The notes: generated by a model from the letters alone, not told the origin. DNA of 64,000 bases from Clostridia bacterium (GCA_017616695.1 JAFZXN010000044.1:1-64000); one strand, 5' to 3'. Counted from the first letter of the stretch, positions 19,006 through 27,993 are shown. Numbers and translations: made by a program.

Positions 19006-20898
19006 TTAACGCCGTTCCAAACTGAATGCAGGGGTAGCCATATAGGCGTATAAGCCCTTAAAAATGTCTTTATCTTCGTATTCTCCGTACGCAAAAGAAA
19101 GTGCTTGTTGCGTAAGTTCCGGAAGAGAGTCGACTTTTCCGTCAAGATACTCCTTTATTCTTATAGTGATTTCCTTCAAACGTTGTCTTTGCCCGCCGAG
19201 CCGAAGTTCCAGAACGTCAAGTCCGAATATTTTGTTGTCTTTAAGCCAACTTTCCCTTGCGGCTATAATAAAAGCGTCGAGTTTTTTGATGGCAAGGGGA
19301 ACGGTTTTTTTTGCAAAGTATTCAAGACCTTCTTTGTCGTTTTTTTCGTATAAGGCTTTCAGAGTGTTCCCGAAATTTGCTTTTATCCCGAGATAATCGC
19401 AAAGTGTTTTTTCGAGTACAAATATATTGCGATAACGAAGGTTTCTTTTTTCGGCGTTTTTGAATATTTTAACGCAATTTTTATAGTGTTCGCAATAATT
19501 ATCGTTGGTATGATAGTCGAAAAGCCCGTAAACCGGGTCGTTGTATAATAAATATTTACTTGGATTGCAACTGTAATTGCCTGACAATTCGTAGTTTATC
19601 CTGTTTGGCAGATCGAGCGAGATAAAGTCATCGTAAGATGCAAAGAAGAGTTCTTTACAAGTTTTTTTGATATTTGATAGATTAAACCCGTTAGTATATG
19701 CATATTCCGCTGCGACGACTATTTGCGGTATAATACAAAAAAGTGGCGCTTCGTTACCGTTATCGCCCCAAGTCGTGACGATAGCTTTCGGGATATTGTT
19801 ATCTATAGCGGAACGCAAGCCGGGCAATATTCTGTTTATTCCGTAATTATTAAGCGGAGCAAATCCCAGCCATTTCCAAGCCCCGCAGGCAAATTGCAGA
19901 TCATTGCTTAACGCCTTATGCCTTTGGAACATAGTGTCATAGTGTTTTTTATTGTCGTGATAATAATCCCAATATATAAGATCGACGTTTTCAGGAATAA
20001 GTTTTTTTATTTTTTTCAGTGGATCGTTCGTTACATCTTTATCGGGATAATAATCTCCGTTATAAGCAAGTTTAAAGAACATATCGCTCCACATCGAAGC
20101 GTGAAATCCGTATTTTTCGGCAATGGCAAGAACTTTTTTAAGGTGATCTACAATTACTTTTATACGATTTTTCGGAACACCGTGTTTTTTTGCGTATTGA
20201 CCGAAACACACTCCGTCCGCTTCATCGAAACCTATGTTTATTTTATCAGTTCTTAAAGATTGTCTTAGAGTTTTAAATATTTTTTCGATAAGATTGTAGG
20301 TTGTGCTTTCGCCGATCATCATTACGTTATATATATCCCAGACTTTTTCATATTTCGGCCATAAAAATATATTATCGAAATGAGCAAGGGTTTGAATACA
20401 CGGGACTAATTCTATGCCTGAGTTTGTGGCAAAATCATCCATCTGTTTAAGTTCTTCGGAAGAGAATCTGCCGCGTAAATGTCCGAAATAAGGCTCGCCG
20501 TCAAGTTCAATGGTATCTTCCATATAAATCTGTAAACTATTATAACCCACAAGAGCGAGTTTAACGACCAGATTTTTGAAAGTTTCAAAGTTTATAACAC
20601 CGTTTCTCGAGCAATCAAGAAAAAAAGTCAGTTCCTTGAAACGCGGTTTTTCGATAATGTGAAAACTTTTTTTGTTCTTATTCTTTATTGCAATGCCCAA
20701 TGCCCTGAAAAAATATTTTTTCGGGCAAGAAATTATCAGTTCATTTTCTTTTTTGGCGACGATTATGGTAGGATCAAAGCCGTCGGAAAAATCAACTTTC
20801 AGTTCTGTTCCGTTTTCGGAAAAAACCACGTAATCCTTGATGGCGTCCTTATCGATAGAAAAATACTTTAATGAGAAATTATTAAGCGTTAGTTTCAT
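19006..20898 (-). CDS. GH20-family beta-N-acetylhexosaminidase, cytoplasmic
   Basis: The protein has 630 residues and no signal peptide. A GH20b-like domain at residues about 10-80 is followed by a TIM barrel with KELTFFLDCSRNG, YNSLQIYMEDTIE, IQTLAHFDNIF and INIGFDEADG; the last holds the GH20 catalytic Asp-Glu pair (Asp225-Glu226), in which Asp orients the substrate 2-acetamido group and Glu is the acid/base. Later blocks ASMWSDMFF and IVTTWGDNG match the substrate-side Trp loops. The length suits intracellular GH20C-type exo-hexosaminidases. It removes terminal GlcNAc or GalNAc from short oligosaccharides. It is first in a two-gene leftward operon driven by the promoter at 21017-21045, divergent from the ROK regulator. 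Confidence 0.88.
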   Translation of the reverse strand: MKLTLNNFSLKYFSIDKDAIKDYVVFSENGTELKVDFSDGFDPTIIVAKKENELIISCPKKYFFRALGIAIKNKNKKSFHIIEKPRFKELTFFLDCSRNGVINFETFKNLVVKLALVGYNSLQIYMEDTIELDGEPYFGHLRGRFSSEELKQMDDFATNSGIELVPCIQTLAHFDNIFLWPKYEKVWDIYNVMMIGESTTYNLIEKIFKTLRQSLRTDKINIGFDEADGVCFGQYAKKHGVPKNRIKVIVDHLKKVLAIAEKYGFHASMWSDMFFKLAYNGDYYPDKDVTNDPLKKIKKLIPENVDLIYWDYYHDNKKHYDTMFQRHKALSNDLQFACGAWKWLGFAPLNNYGINRILPGLRSAIDNNIPKAIVTTWGDNGNEAPLFCIIPQIVVAAEYAYTNGFNLSNIKKTCKELFFASYDDFISLDLPNRINYELSGNYSCNPSKYLLYNDPVYGLFDYHTNDNYCEHYKNCVKIFKNAEKRNLRYRNIFVLEKTLCDYLGIKANFGNTLKALYEKNDKEGLEYFAKKTVPLAIKKLDAFIIAARESWLKDNKIFGLDVLELRLGGQRQRLKEITIRIKEYLDGKVDSLPELTQQALSFAYGEYEDKDIFKGLYAYMATPAFSLERR

Positions 20899-21016
20899 TT
20901 GTTTTTACTCAAACAATTATTAAACAATTTTATCTCCGCGCGTTTGATATTTCGTTAGCGACAGGGATGTGCGGATTAATGCAACAAAAATTCATAATGC
21001 TTTGTTTTATAAAAAA

Positions 21017-21045
21017 ATTTTAACACAATTTATTGTTTTTGTCAA
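21017..21045 (-). promoter_or_regulatory. Promoter for the leftward GH20 operon
   Basis: On the minus strand TTGACA (21045-21040), a 17-bp spacer and TAAAAT (21022-21017) give a near-consensus sigma-A promoter, with a start expected near 21010 and a leader of about 110 nt. Confidence 0.8.
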
Positions 21046-21058
21046 GTGTCGGACTTGA
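21042..21058. promoter_or_regulatory. Inverted repeat between the divergent promoters (candidate operator)
   Basis: TCAAGT, 5 bp and ACTTGA. The repeat overlaps the -35 of the leftward promoter and lies just upstream of the rightward one, a position from which one bound regulator could control both. Confidence 0.4.
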
Positions 21059-21075
21059 TTTTATAATATTGACAA

Positions 21076-21104
21076 TTGACAAATAGATTAATTTAATATA
21101 TAAT
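21076..21104 (+). promoter_or_regulatory. Consensus promoter for the ROK regulator gene
   Basis: TTGACA (21076-21081), a 17-bp spacer and TATAAT (21099-21104), all consensus. A second TTGACA lies at 21069-21074. Confidence 0.85.
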
Positions 21105-21116
21105 ATCATATGATAT
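21103..21116. promoter_or_regulatory. 14-bp palindrome at the ROK gene start site (candidate operator)
   Basis: ATATCATATGATAT is a perfect palindrome covering the -10 edge and the expected start point. Related GATAT/ATATC half sites overlap the -10 of the promoter at 22485, which suggests a shared operator and autoregulation (inference). Confidence 0.45.
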
Positions 21117-21156
21117 GAATATAAATAAATAAAAAATTGCGATTCGGAGAAAAATA

Positions 21157-22293
21157 GTGGGAATTGGAAGGAAGCCTAAAAATATCAGACGTTTCAACAA
21201 CAAAGTTGTTGCAAGATTGCTTTTGGAAAACAAACTATCTTGCAGAGAGATACAAAAGAAAATCGGTTTGACACACGCTGCGGTAAGGGATATTACGGAA
21301 AGACTGTTGGAAATGGAACTTATTGAAGTCAGTAACGACGTTCCCGAGAAGCGCAACAGGGGCGGGCAACATATCCGTTATACTGTAAACGCCGAGAGGG
21401 CATATTTTGTATGCATAAATTTTCAATATTCTTTTGAATCGATAAACATTTGCGATCTTACGGGCCAAGTGATTTGGAACGAGAAATTGTCCGCTAAAAC
21501 CGTTGATAAAAAGTATTTCGGAGAAATAATAAACAGATTGAAGGAAAAACTTTCCGAACTCGAAATACCTGAGAAATATATCTCCGTAATTTCTGTATCT
21601 GTTTCGGGCCAGGTGGATCAAAATAGCGGGAAGATGATCATTTCGTTTAAGATAGGAGATGATTTCGTCATAAAAGACGAACTTGCCGCCGCGTTTCCTT
21701 TGGCGAAAATAGAAGTCAGAAACGATATAGTGTATTGTTGCATAAAAAGTATTTTGTCCGAAGAATTCGATTATGATAACGGTTCGTCGATATTTTTATA
21801 CGTCGGAGACGGCATATCCAACGTTTTTGTTTATAATAAGCAGATAGTTACGGGTGTAAACGGTTTTGCCGGCGAAATAGGCGCAAACGCCATAGAAGGC
21901 GGGAAACATTTATACGAGGTCTTACATAAGGAATATTTGATAGAGTCGGGCAAAGTTGAATTAAACGATCCATCGGTTACTCTCGATAAGATAATCGAAG
22001 TTGCGGACAAGAACGAAGTGCTGCGAGGACAATTTATTGAAATCGCGGAGAATTTCGGAACAGTCGTAAGAAACCTTATAGATATAACCGGTTGTTCGCG
22101 TCTTGTTATATCGGGCGCGATAACAAAGTATCCCGAATTTTTTTACAACAAGTTTATTGAGACGATTAAGGACAGCGTTTACAGTTCAAACATTCCGTAC
22201 TCCGTCGGCTTTTCGAAAAGCAACGAAGCGGTTTTCGGTCAGATAGCTAAATCGAAGCTTTTGGCTCTCGATTGGGTTATGGAGCAATATTGA
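21157..22293 (+). CDS. ROK-family transcriptional regulator (NagC/XylR type, atypical)
   Basis: The protein has 378 residues. The start is GTG 21157, with GGAG (21146-21149) 7 nt upstream. A winged helix-turn-helix at residues about 12-75 (LSCREIQKKIGLTHAAVRDI) is followed by a ROK sugar-kinase-like domain (SVSVSGQVD near 150, FAGEIG near 240). The usual zinc site of ROK proteins, GHxxxxxxxxxCxCGxxGCxE, is missing: after FAGEIG the sequence runs ANAIEGGKHLYEVLH without Cys. It may therefore sense its ligand without zinc or respond to an unusual sugar. It is divergent from the GH20 operon and upstream of the importer operon, so it probably controls both. The gene ends at a clear terminator. 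Confidence 0.85.
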   Translation: MGIGRKPKNIRRFNNKVVARLLLENKLSCREIQKKIGLTHAAVRDITERLLEMELIEVSNDVPEKRNRGGQHIRYTVNAERAYFVCINFQYSFESINICDLTGQVIWNEKLSAKTVDKKYFGEIINRLKEKLSELEIPEKYISVISVSVSGQVDQNSGKMIISFKIGDDFVIKDELAAAFPLAKIEVRNDIVYCCIKSILSEEFDYDNGSSIFLYVGDGISNVFVYNKQIVTGVNGFAGEIGANAIEGGKHLYEVLHKEYLIESGKVELNDPSVTLDKIIEVADKNEVLRGQFIEIAENFGTVVRNLIDITGCSRLVISGAITKYPEFFYNKFIETIKDSVYSSNIPYSVGFSKSNEAVFGQIAKSKLLALDWVMEQY

Positions 22294-22330
22294 TTGACCG
22301 ATTTTAATATAAAAATATAAAAATAGTATG

Positions 22331-22359
22331 CCTTAAACATTTTTTGTTTAAGGTTTTTT
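22331..22359 (+). terminator. Rho-independent terminator after the ROK gene
   Basis: Stem CCTTAAACA (22331-22339) with TGTTTAAGG (22345-22353), a short T loop and a T6 tail. Confidence 0.88.
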
Positions 22360-22387
22360 ATTAATTATCAAATAATAGGAATAGCGG

Positions 22388-22451
22388 TTTGTGAAAAAAT
22401 TCGGCAAGAAGTATTATTCTTTGTGAAAAAATTCGGCAAGAAGTATTATTC
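22388..22451 (+). repeat. Perfect 32-bp tandem duplication upstream of a promoter
   Basis: Bases 22388-22419 and 22420-22451 are identical; the core of each reads GAAAAAATTCGGCAAGAAGT. The pair ends 33 bp before the -35 box at 22485. It may be a doubled activator site or a recent slippage duplication. Confidence 0.9.
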
Positions 22452-22484
22452 ATTTTTAAAAAATATTTTTTTTAACGTAATGCA

Positions 22485-22513
22485 TTGACAAAAATATCGT
22501 AATATGATATAAT
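22485..22513 (+). promoter_or_regulatory. Consensus promoter for the surface-lipoprotein and importer operon
   Basis: TTGACA (22485-22490), 17 bp and TATAAT (22508-22513). The -10 is embedded in GATATAATATC, an 11-bp palindrome resembling the site at the ROK promoter. A leader of about 190 nt follows to 22712. Confidence 0.85.
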
Positions 22514-22711
22514 ATCTATAAAACAAAGTATCACGAATAGCGGGTGATTTTGGGTTATAGATAATATTGATAAATAATGTTTTATTATTTTATTTTTTGA
22601 GAATAATGAAGCAGTCTTAATCAAATAATAAGCCTTTTCCACTAAGCCCGTCAGTCCGATAACAGTCGATGAGATTTTCATTTGCTTATCGGCGCACTAT
22701 AAAACAAGGTA
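22514..22711 (+). other. Long 5' leader of the DUF4091 lipoprotein gene
   Basis: No gene is seen in this stretch or in the rest of 22294-22711. The arms CCGATAA (22656-22662) and TTATCGG (22686-22692) can pair just upstream of the ribosome binding site, and T-rich sequence precedes them. No known riboswitch is recognised. Confidence 0.4.
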
Positions 22712-24709
22712 ATGAATAACATGAAAAATCTCAATAAAAGTATTGCAAAAATAATCGAGGTACTTGCGTTATCGATTGCACTTGCATTTTGCTCTTTGTC
22801 TGGTTGTACAGTGTCCGACAATAATGTTAACGACAGTTCAAACGGTAGCTCATCTTCAATCAGCGACGTCAACGATCCTGTTAAAAGCGTCGTAAGTGTT
22901 GATAGCGCATACATTTGGGGGGCGCCCGATACCGTTTCTATAATGCAGAACGTCGACGTTTTGACTCAGTGTGAGTTTTGGGGGGAAGAATGGCTTGAAA
23001 ATTCCGACAAATTGTTCTGTGAAGGTATAAAGGGCGACGTTGAAGCATTTCAAGTTATGATCACCGCCAAGAAAGATATAAAATATTTTGAACTCACCGC
23101 AGGAAACTTAACGCGTGAGGACGGAACCGAAACGATAAGCAAGGATAACGTAGAGATCTTGGCGGAAAGATACATAGAAACGAAAAAATCTTCTTCAAGA
23201 ACTATAAATGCTTGCGAGTTTCTCGGTTGGTATCCGGACGCTCTCGTTCCTATGCAGGCTTATAAAACCCGCAGAGAAAACAAAATAGTTAAAGACAATA
23301 ATCAAGGTATATGGGTAAATATATCTATTCCCGTAAACGCGGCGGCAGGAACGTATAAGGGTGCGTTTAAGTTGACTCTTGACGAAAATTCGCTTGATCT
23401 TCCCGTAACAGTAAAGGTGTATGACATAACAATGCCTGACGAGATCCACATCAAGACGGCTTTCGACCTTTGGTATGAAGAAATAGAATTAGGAGAGGAA
23501 AGCGTAGATGATGACGGTAACGAGATCGATTGGCCGCAAATTTATTACGACTTTATGCTTTCAAAGAGGATAACTCCGCAGACGACGGAATATACAAGGA
23601 CGGTGTATCCTACAAGCGGTAAGTATTCCCAATTCGTTAAAGAGATGGTCGGAATAGCGAGAGACGACAGAATAACGGCGTTTAGAATGCCGTACGCCGG
23701 AGCAACGATCGAACCTTACGGTATCGTTGTCGATAAAAACGTAATGATAGGTCTTTTGCACGCGATGGCGCAAAAAAATATAGAATTAAGATCGGAGAAT
23801 CCTAACGATGATGTCGATCTGTTCAAAAAAGCGGTTTTTTATTTCAATTCTTTGGTAGACGAACCAAGCGCAAGTAAATTTGAAGCCGTTCGTTATTGCG
23901 ACAGGGCGGTAACGGAAGCCAAGAATGAAGTCGCCCCGCTTCTTGCCGCTTATCCCGACCTTGTTGAAAGTTTAATGAAAATACCGCATCTTGTAACGTC
24001 AAAGGTGGACTATCTCGAAGGCGATGAACAAAGCGGCGGAGTTCAGACCTGGTGCCCGCAAACGCAACAATATACGGAGAACGTGCTTAAAGATATAAGA
24101 GCAAGAAAAGAATCGACCGAAAAGTATTCTATAGGAGAGGGATTCTGGATTTATATGACCATGGAATCAAACAACCCTTTCCCGTCTTTGCAACTTGACG
24201 ACAATCTTCTGTCACCGCGTTCGCTTTTCTGGATGAACAAATATTACGATATAGACGGAGTTTTGTATTGGTGTGCTTGCTATTATTCCCATATTAACTC
24301 GGCTAAAATAAAATCAAAGCGCGATATATGGAACGATCCCAACTCTTACGTGAATACCAACGGCGACGGATATCTTCTGTATCCCGGCTCAAAATACGGG
24401 TTGAATACTCCCATATCGACTTTAAGGCTGGAATCTTTAAGGCAGGGTACGGAAGATTACGAATACATTTATTTACTTGAAAACGCAGTAAAAGAGTATA
24501 ACGCGACGCACGGAAAATCTCACGACTTCGATAAAATAATGGTAAGGTTTTACAGCGATGTGTTTATGCTCGGCTCGACTACGTGCAGAGCAAACATAGG
24601 TAATTTTATGACGGCACGATCGGAGCTTTTAACGCTTTTGGATGCGGTTTCGAACGATACTGAAAACGCGGAAACGCTTCTTTCTACTTACGAACGATAT
24701 GGAGCGTGA
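22712..24709 (+). CDS. DUF4091/GH123-like surface lipoprotein
   Basis: The protein has 665 residues. Starts at 22712 and 22721 are both possible (AAGG at 22706-22709); 22721 has the better spacing. The signal ends in the lipobox LSGC, followed by a Ser/Asn-rich linker. The DUF4091 domain shows the sandwich part (PVTVKVYDITMPDE) and then a barrel with LVDEPSASK, Asp383-Glu384, aligned with the GH123 catalytic pair, and a C-terminal block NGDGYLLYPG / STLRLESLRQGTEDYEYI. Unlike the two upstream paralogues it has no InlB repeats, so it is the minimal form. It heads the operon that includes the CUT1 importer and may release GalNAc-like sugars at the cell surface (inferred from GH123). Confidence 0.86.
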   Translation: MNNMKNLNKSIAKIIEVLALSIALAFCSLSGCTVSDNNVNDSSNGSSSSISDVNDPVKSVVSVDSAYIWGAPDTVSIMQNVDVLTQCEFWGEEWLENSDKLFCEGIKGDVEAFQVMITAKKDIKYFELTAGNLTREDGTETISKDNVEILAERYIETKKSSSRTINACEFLGWYPDALVPMQAYKTRRENKIVKDNNQGIWVNISIPVNAAAGTYKGAFKLTLDENSLDLPVTVKVYDITMPDEIHIKTAFDLWYEEIELGEESVDDDGNEIDWPQIYYDFMLSKRITPQTTEYTRTVYPTSGKYSQFVKEMVGIARDDRITAFRMPYAGATIEPYGIVVDKNVMIGLLHAMAQKNIELRSENPNDDVDLFKKAVFYFNSLVDEPSASKFEAVRYCDRAVTEAKNEVAPLLAAYPDLVESLMKIPHLVTSKVDYLEGDEQSGGVQTWCPQTQQYTENVLKDIRARKESTEKYSIGEGFWIYMTMESNNPFPSLQLDDNLLSPRSLFWMNKYYDIDGVLYWCACYYSHINSAKIKSKRDIWNDPNSYVNTNGDGYLLYPGSKYGLNTPISTLRLESLRQGTEDYEYIYLLENAVKEYNATHGKSHDFDKIMVRFYSDVFMLGSTTCRANIGNFMTARSELLTLLDAVSNDTENAETLLSTYERYGA

Positions 24710-24739
24710 TAAAAAGCGGACAAAATAAAACTTCGTTAA

Positions 24740-24781
24740 AAATGGATATATCCATTTACGGCGATTTTACAAATCACCGTA
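24740..24781 (+). other. Two adjacent dyads between lipoprotein genes
   Basis: Bases 24740-24757 form a perfect 18-bp palindrome (AAATGGATATATCCATTT). It is followed at once by an 11-bp arm pair with one mismatch (24757-24767 with 24771-24781) and a 3-nt loop. No U-run follows. They may act as mRNA processing or stabilising hairpins, or the first as a protein site. Confidence 0.5.
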
Positions 24782-24819
24782 ATAACATTAAATAAAGAAA
24801 TAATCGAGGAAAAAATAAT

Positions 24820-26295
24820 ATGAAAATTAATTTATTGAAAATTCTTTCTTTGTTGTTATGTTTAACGTTTGTCGGTTCTTTGTTTGCGGTTGCCGGTTGC
24901 GATCAAGATGCCGGAGAAGAAAGCAAATTCGAGATCAAAGAAAACAATCCTTTGCCCGATATTGAACCGTATAAAGTCTTTAATATGTATAGCGCGTTTT
25001 CAAAACAGGAAGGCGTTGAGTATTCTTTCGAAGGCTATTACGTAAATGATAAAGAGATTGTAAAAGATATCGTTTTTGACGGCGCGACTTTCGTAATATC
25101 CGCAGATAACGCCGTTTTCGCAAACGTGACGATTACGGGCAAGAAAGGCGCTGAGACGGCGATAAAAGAACTGTCCTTCGACGTTAAAGGCGAACCCGAC
25201 GTTGTCGATAACGGATACGCCGATCTGTGGTGCGAGCCTAACATTTCCAAGACAATAAGTTATAATCCTAAATATATAAAAGACGGAAACTCTTCTGTAA
25301 AAGTTTCTTTCAGCGGCTATTACAATACTTACGGAACGCAGTTCGCAAATTTGATGGGGCATCTGTGCACTGTCGATGGCGGTATTTACGACACCGATTA
25401 TTTTTCCATTTATAAAGAAGCCAATCAAGATAAGGCGTGGGAAGACGCCGTTATGACGTTTTGGGTATATTACTCCGGCGCGCCGAAAGGGCATGAAGAT
25501 GCGGCGCTTGAAATGGGTTTTCGCTTTTCTCATATCAATTCTGCTCAACTCCCTGCGGGTGCAAGACGCGATTATGATTTCGGAGATGTTCCCATAATAG
25601 ATTGCGAGCTTAACGAATGGAAACAGATAGCGATACGATTTAAAGATCTTCATAAGACGACACCTTTGGAACTTAACTTTGAGAAATATAAAAACGGCTG
25701 GACGTCTAATGACGAAGTTCTCGAAATGTGCGATTGCGTCAATTTCAAATGCAGATTGAGCCACGAAGACTATGAGTCTATGGACGTCAAGTACATGTAT
25801 TCCTTTTATTTCGATGCCATAGACATATTGACCTACGCTGATTTTATTAAAAAATACCCCGATTACGATTTCGGTTCGGATGATGGCGGAAAGGGTTTTG
25901 ATTACGGCGACACAATAGTTGACAAATTTACCATAGAAAACTGGCGGAACGGCAATAAGGGCATTTCTTTCGATTACAGTTTTGTTTCTCCGGAGGGCGA
26001 ACATCCAAACGATTTATTATATTTTTATCAATGGAAAGGCGAAGGCTATGAATGGGAAAGACTTACCGAAATGGTTGAGATCGATTTTGAAAATATGAGC
26101 GCATCAAGCGGAAAGATAATCGATCTCGGCGACGGCAAGTTCAGATACGAATTGATGTTTGAAGACGTACCCATCAACGCTGTTACAGGACAAGAGGCTA
26201 ACGGAGACGAGACTGCAAATATTATTTGGTTTCAAAATTACGCGACGAGACTTCTGACGGGTAATTATAAAGAAATAGATGCTTATTCGGAATAA
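24820..26295 (+). CDS. Surface lipoprotein with carbohydrate-binding-like module
   Basis: The protein has 491 residues, with lipobox VAGC after a hydrophobic signal. Residues about 100-345 look like a jelly-roll binding domain (WCEPNISKTISYNP, MTFWVYYSG, NEWKQIAIRFKD). Residues about 365-485 repeat the module seen twice in the giant protein at 3074, with the same closing pattern: DLGDGKFRYELMFEDVPIN and GDETANIIWFQN here, DGWYKVTINLDDMPLN and GTETARKLYFN there. No catalytic motif is seen. It lies between the DUF4091 enzyme and the importer's binding protein, so a glycan-capture role at the surface is likely. GAGG lies 10 nt before the ATG. Confidence 0.75.
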   Translation: MKINLLKILSLLLCLTFVGSLFAVAGCDQDAGEESKFEIKENNPLPDIEPYKVFNMYSAFSKQEGVEYSFEGYYVNDKEIVKDIVFDGATFVISADNAVFANVTITGKKGAETAIKELSFDVKGEPDVVDNGYADLWCEPNISKTISYNPKYIKDGNSSVKVSFSGYYNTYGTQFANLMGHLCTVDGGIYDTDYFSIYKEANQDKAWEDAVMTFWVYYSGAPKGHEDAALEMGFRFSHINSAQLPAGARRDYDFGDVPIIDCELNEWKQIAIRFKDLHKTTPLELNFEKYKNGWTSNDEVLEMCDCVNFKCRLSHEDYESMDVKYMYSFYFDAIDILTYADFIKKYPDYDFGSDDGGKGFDYGDTIVDKFTIENWRNGNKGISFDYSFVSPEGEHPNDLLYFYQWKGEGYEWERLTEMVEIDFENMSASSGKIIDLGDGKFRYELMFEDVPINAVTGQEANGDETANIIWFQNYATRLLTGNYKEIDAYSE

Positions 26296-26331
26296 CGTCG
26301 ATATACAAAGCAAAAAAATATGAGGTGAAAT

Positions 26332-27993
26332 ATGAAAAGAGGAAATATTAAGTTTATAGGTATTATCCTTACTGTTGTCGTCTTGGTGGTTTCGTTGTTC
26401 ACTTTTGTCGGTTGCAATGATATGCCGGTTAGCCCCGTCGGCGAGGAAACGATAGAAATATCCTATTCGCTCGGCGGATTCGGGGATGCCTGGATAAATG
26501 AGGCAATCGAAAAATTCAACGCCGCATTCAAAGATAAAGGCTATTCTGCCGTAATGACGAGATGTGACGCGGCGTTTGACCAGGACGCAGTTACTAACGA
26601 AATAAAATCTTATGAAGACAATTCTTACGATTTGTATATCACAATCGGAAACAATATGAATCTTGTCGATTCTTCGTATAGTGTATTGAGAAAGAAAGGC
26701 CAGTGTCTATTGGAAGATCTGACAGACGTGTATAACGCAAAGGTGATAAATCTCGACGGCTCGGAAGGAACAGAAACTGTCATGGAGACGAGAAACGGGG
26801 AGATGCTTCCTTTCTGTTCCTATAACTTTGATAACCCCGATTTCAAAGGCAAATATTACGGTTTTCAATGGACGTCCGCATACGGCGGCATTGTTGTAAA
26901 CACAAAAGTTTTAAGAGATTTCGGCTATGACCATACGCCGCGCACTACCAAAGAAATGAAGGAAATGTGCGATAACGTTTTAAATCAATCCAAAAAGACT
27001 TCTAAAGGTAAACGCATTTATCCTATGACCTGGCCGGGTGCAAACGCTTCGGGATACTTCGAATATTCGCTTCTTACCTGGATGGCGCAATATATGGGTG
27101 TTGAAGGATATATGGATTTCTTCAGATTTAAGCCCGAAGACGGTGATATTTTAGGGCACGGATACGATGTTTATGATAACGAAGGTATTTTGTATGCGCT
27201 TAGGGCAATGGAAAGTATTGCCGGGCAAGAGTACGCAGCGACGGGCACGGTTACGACGACCGATCACCTTTTGTCAGATCAGACGCTTGCCGAAGGTGAA
27301 GCACTGTTCGAGATCGCAGGCGATTGGTGTTACAGCGAGCTTGTAGGTCTCGAATATGACTACGATACTTTAGCTAATATTGAAATAATGCCCGTTCCTA
27401 TCGTTTCCGAACTTGCCGACAAAATAGAGCTTCAAGGCTCTGCCGAACAAAAGGAAAGTGTTTTAAGAAATATCGTCAAAGGTATCGACGACGGGAAGAC
27501 TGACAATCAGATCGCTTCCGAAAATTCCGTTACGGAAAAGCAGGTGGCCGATGTAAGGGAGGCGCGAGGGATTTATTACGATCTCGGCAGAGGACATCAA
27601 GCGTATATTCCGTCGTATTCCGATGCGAAAGACGTTGCCAAATTGTTTTTGAGATTTATTTCAAGTAAAGAATTTTCGGATAACGTTTATTCTAAAAAGG
27701 CGTTTGGTATCACTGCAAATAAGTCGACCGCCCCTAATGATAATAATTTCTTGTCGTCTTTGACGAGCTGTTGCAGAAAGCCTTATTCAACGCCCATATC
27801 CGAAATAACCTGTATTTCAGAGATTCGTTATAACGGCGGTATTGTTTCCACGTTTGAACCATATTACTACGGAGATCTCGCAAAGAGTATGGCAATGCGT
27901 TTAAGTGAATATACTGCAGATAAAGTTTACGATAAAGTTAAAAACGGAATGAAAAACAACTGGAGCGTTATCCTTGTGGGCGCTGGTTTGTAA
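26332..27993 (+). CDS. CUT1 ABC importer substrate-binding lipoprotein
   Basis: The protein has 553 residues, with lipobox FVGC and GAGGTG as ribosome binding site. The family 1 extracellular solute-binding fold is visible: IEISYSLGGFGDAWINEAIEKFNAAF at the start, YDLYITIG, and a later block with AYGGIVVNTKVLRDFGY and LFEIAGDWCYSEL. The length suits oligosaccharide-binding members. It captures an oligosaccharide outside the membrane and hands it to the two permeases; its stop overlaps the first permease start by one base. The ligand is not readable; neighbours suggest an amino-sugar oligosaccharide. Confidence 0.92.
   Translation: MKRGNIKFIGIILTVVVLVVSLFTFVGCNDMPVSPVGEETIEISYSLGGFGDAWINEAIEKFNAAFKDKGYSAVMTRCDAAFDQDAVTNEIKSYEDNSYDLYITIGNNMNLVDSSYSVLRKKGQCLLEDLTDVYNAKVINLDGSEGTETVMETRNGEMLPFCSYNFDNPDFKGKYYGFQWTSAYGGIVVNTKVLRDFGYDHTPRTTKEMKEMCDNVLNQSKKTSKGKRIYPMTWPGANASGYFEYSLLTWMAQYMGVEGYMDFFRFKPEDGDILGHGYDVYDNEGILYALRAMESIAGQEYAATGTVTTTDHLLSDQTLAEGEALFEIAGDWCYSELVGLEYDYDTLANIEIMPVPIVSELADKIELQGSAEQKESVLRNIVKGIDDGKTDNQIASENSVTEKQVADVREARGIYYDLGRGHQAYIPSYSDAKDVAKLFLRFISSKEFSDNVYSKKAFGITANKSTAPNDNNFLSSLTSCCRKPYSTPISEITCISEIRYNGGIVSTFEPYYYGDLAKSMAMRLSEYTADKVYDKVKNGMKNNWSVILVGAGL

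Noticed and set aside
22514..22711. Possible riboswitch in the long leader
   Set aside because: A short hairpin is visible, but no conserved core of a known class can be matched by eye.
25000..26004. 334-codon minus-strand frame
   Set aside because: Antisense to the lipoprotein at 24820, with no start signals or recognisable motifs.
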